A stretch of 5,754 bases of DNA. It comes from Pseudomonadota bacterium (GTDB lineage Bacteria > Pseudomonadota > Gammaproteobacteria > UBA5335). Below are positions 5,665 through 5,754 of the stretch, piece after piece. The stretch's first letter is position 1. Each line of letters starts with the position of its first letter. The translations under genes and the position numbers were made by a program. The DNA is taken from NCBI GenBank assembly GCA_021783685.1, contig JAJXTQ010000144.1:1-5754 (forward strand). The letters run 5' to 3'. The notes beneath the pieces were generated by a model. The model did no database searches. It was not told the DNA's origin and worked only from the letters and a program-made list of their open reading frames with translations.

Positions 5665-5754
5665 AAGCCGTGCGGATACCTAGGCCATTGGCCGGCCGTT
5701 CCATGCGCTGTGCGCTGCACCGCCCCAAAAAGTGGTATATGCAAGGGGTAATAT
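5665..5754. other. non-coding 3' end after the last gene
   Basis: No coding frame is supported here. A weak bulged hairpin overlaps the stop codon of the last gene (about 5653-5672, loop TAAA) and short GGCC and GCGC inverted repeats follow, but none is followed by a T run, so no standard intrinsic terminator is visible. The last 30 bases become AT-richer (TATATG near 5736, TAATAT at 5749-5754), which could be a promoter for a gene beyond the window. No matching -35 element could be assigned. Confidence 0.35.

Noticed and set aside
5653..5672. Hairpin at the stop codon of the last gene as an intrinsic terminator
   Set aside because: The stem is short and bulged and no T run follows it.
5716..5743. 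NtrC-type or sigma-54 site (TGCACC near 5716, TGCA near 5740)
   Set aside because: The half-sites do not form a proper inverted repeat and the GG-N10-GC spacing needed for sigma-54 is not present.

Overview
This is a compact, GC-rich stretch of bacterial chromosome. Codon third positions are strongly G/C. The mix of families (CorA, a VC0807-type membrane protein, a YqaA/DedA protein and a proteobacterial lipobox) suggests a GC-rich proteobacterium, most likely a betaproteobacterium or a relative. The lineage is inferred from family content and base composition, not from a marker gene. No RNA genes, mobile elements, CRISPR arrays or integration signs were seen.

All eight genes lie on the + strand, separated by about 50 bases or less or overlapping, so they could be one transcript. 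The order is: (1) a PAP2-family membrane lipid phosphatase, 18-668; (2) a DgkA-family membrane lipid kinase, 665-1081, coupled to gene 1 by an ATGA overlap; (3) a DUF6671-like protein with four CxxC pairs at its C-terminus, 1071-1934, overlapping gene 2 by 11 bases; (4) a CorA Mg2+/Co2+ channel, 1953-2915; (5) a rhodanese-domain lipoprotein, 2963-3385; (6) a VC0807-family multi-spanning membrane protein, 3397-4092; (7) a YqaA/DedA-type membrane protein, whose readable frame is 4136-4681 but whose natural N-terminus appears to start at 4102 in another frame; (8) a TerB-like plus DUF697/YcjF-like fusion protein, 4696-5664. The last 90 bases are non-coding and turn AT-richer at the very end.

The shared theme is the cell envelope: lipid phosphorylation and dephosphorylation, Mg2+ transport, an envelope sulfurtransferase-type lipoprotein, and three further membrane or membrane-associated proteins. 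Genes 1 and 2 catalyse formally opposite steps on lipid phosphates and are translationally coupled. No single pathway joins all eight, so this reads as an ordinary envelope-related gene cluster rather than a new defence or mobile system.

The most notable local signal is a run of seven C residues (4115-4121) just inside the start of the YqaA-family gene. Removing one C would join a family-like N-terminus, with a well-placed ribosome binding site, to the rest of the protein. It could be a sequencing error, a phase-variable tract or a +1 recoding site.
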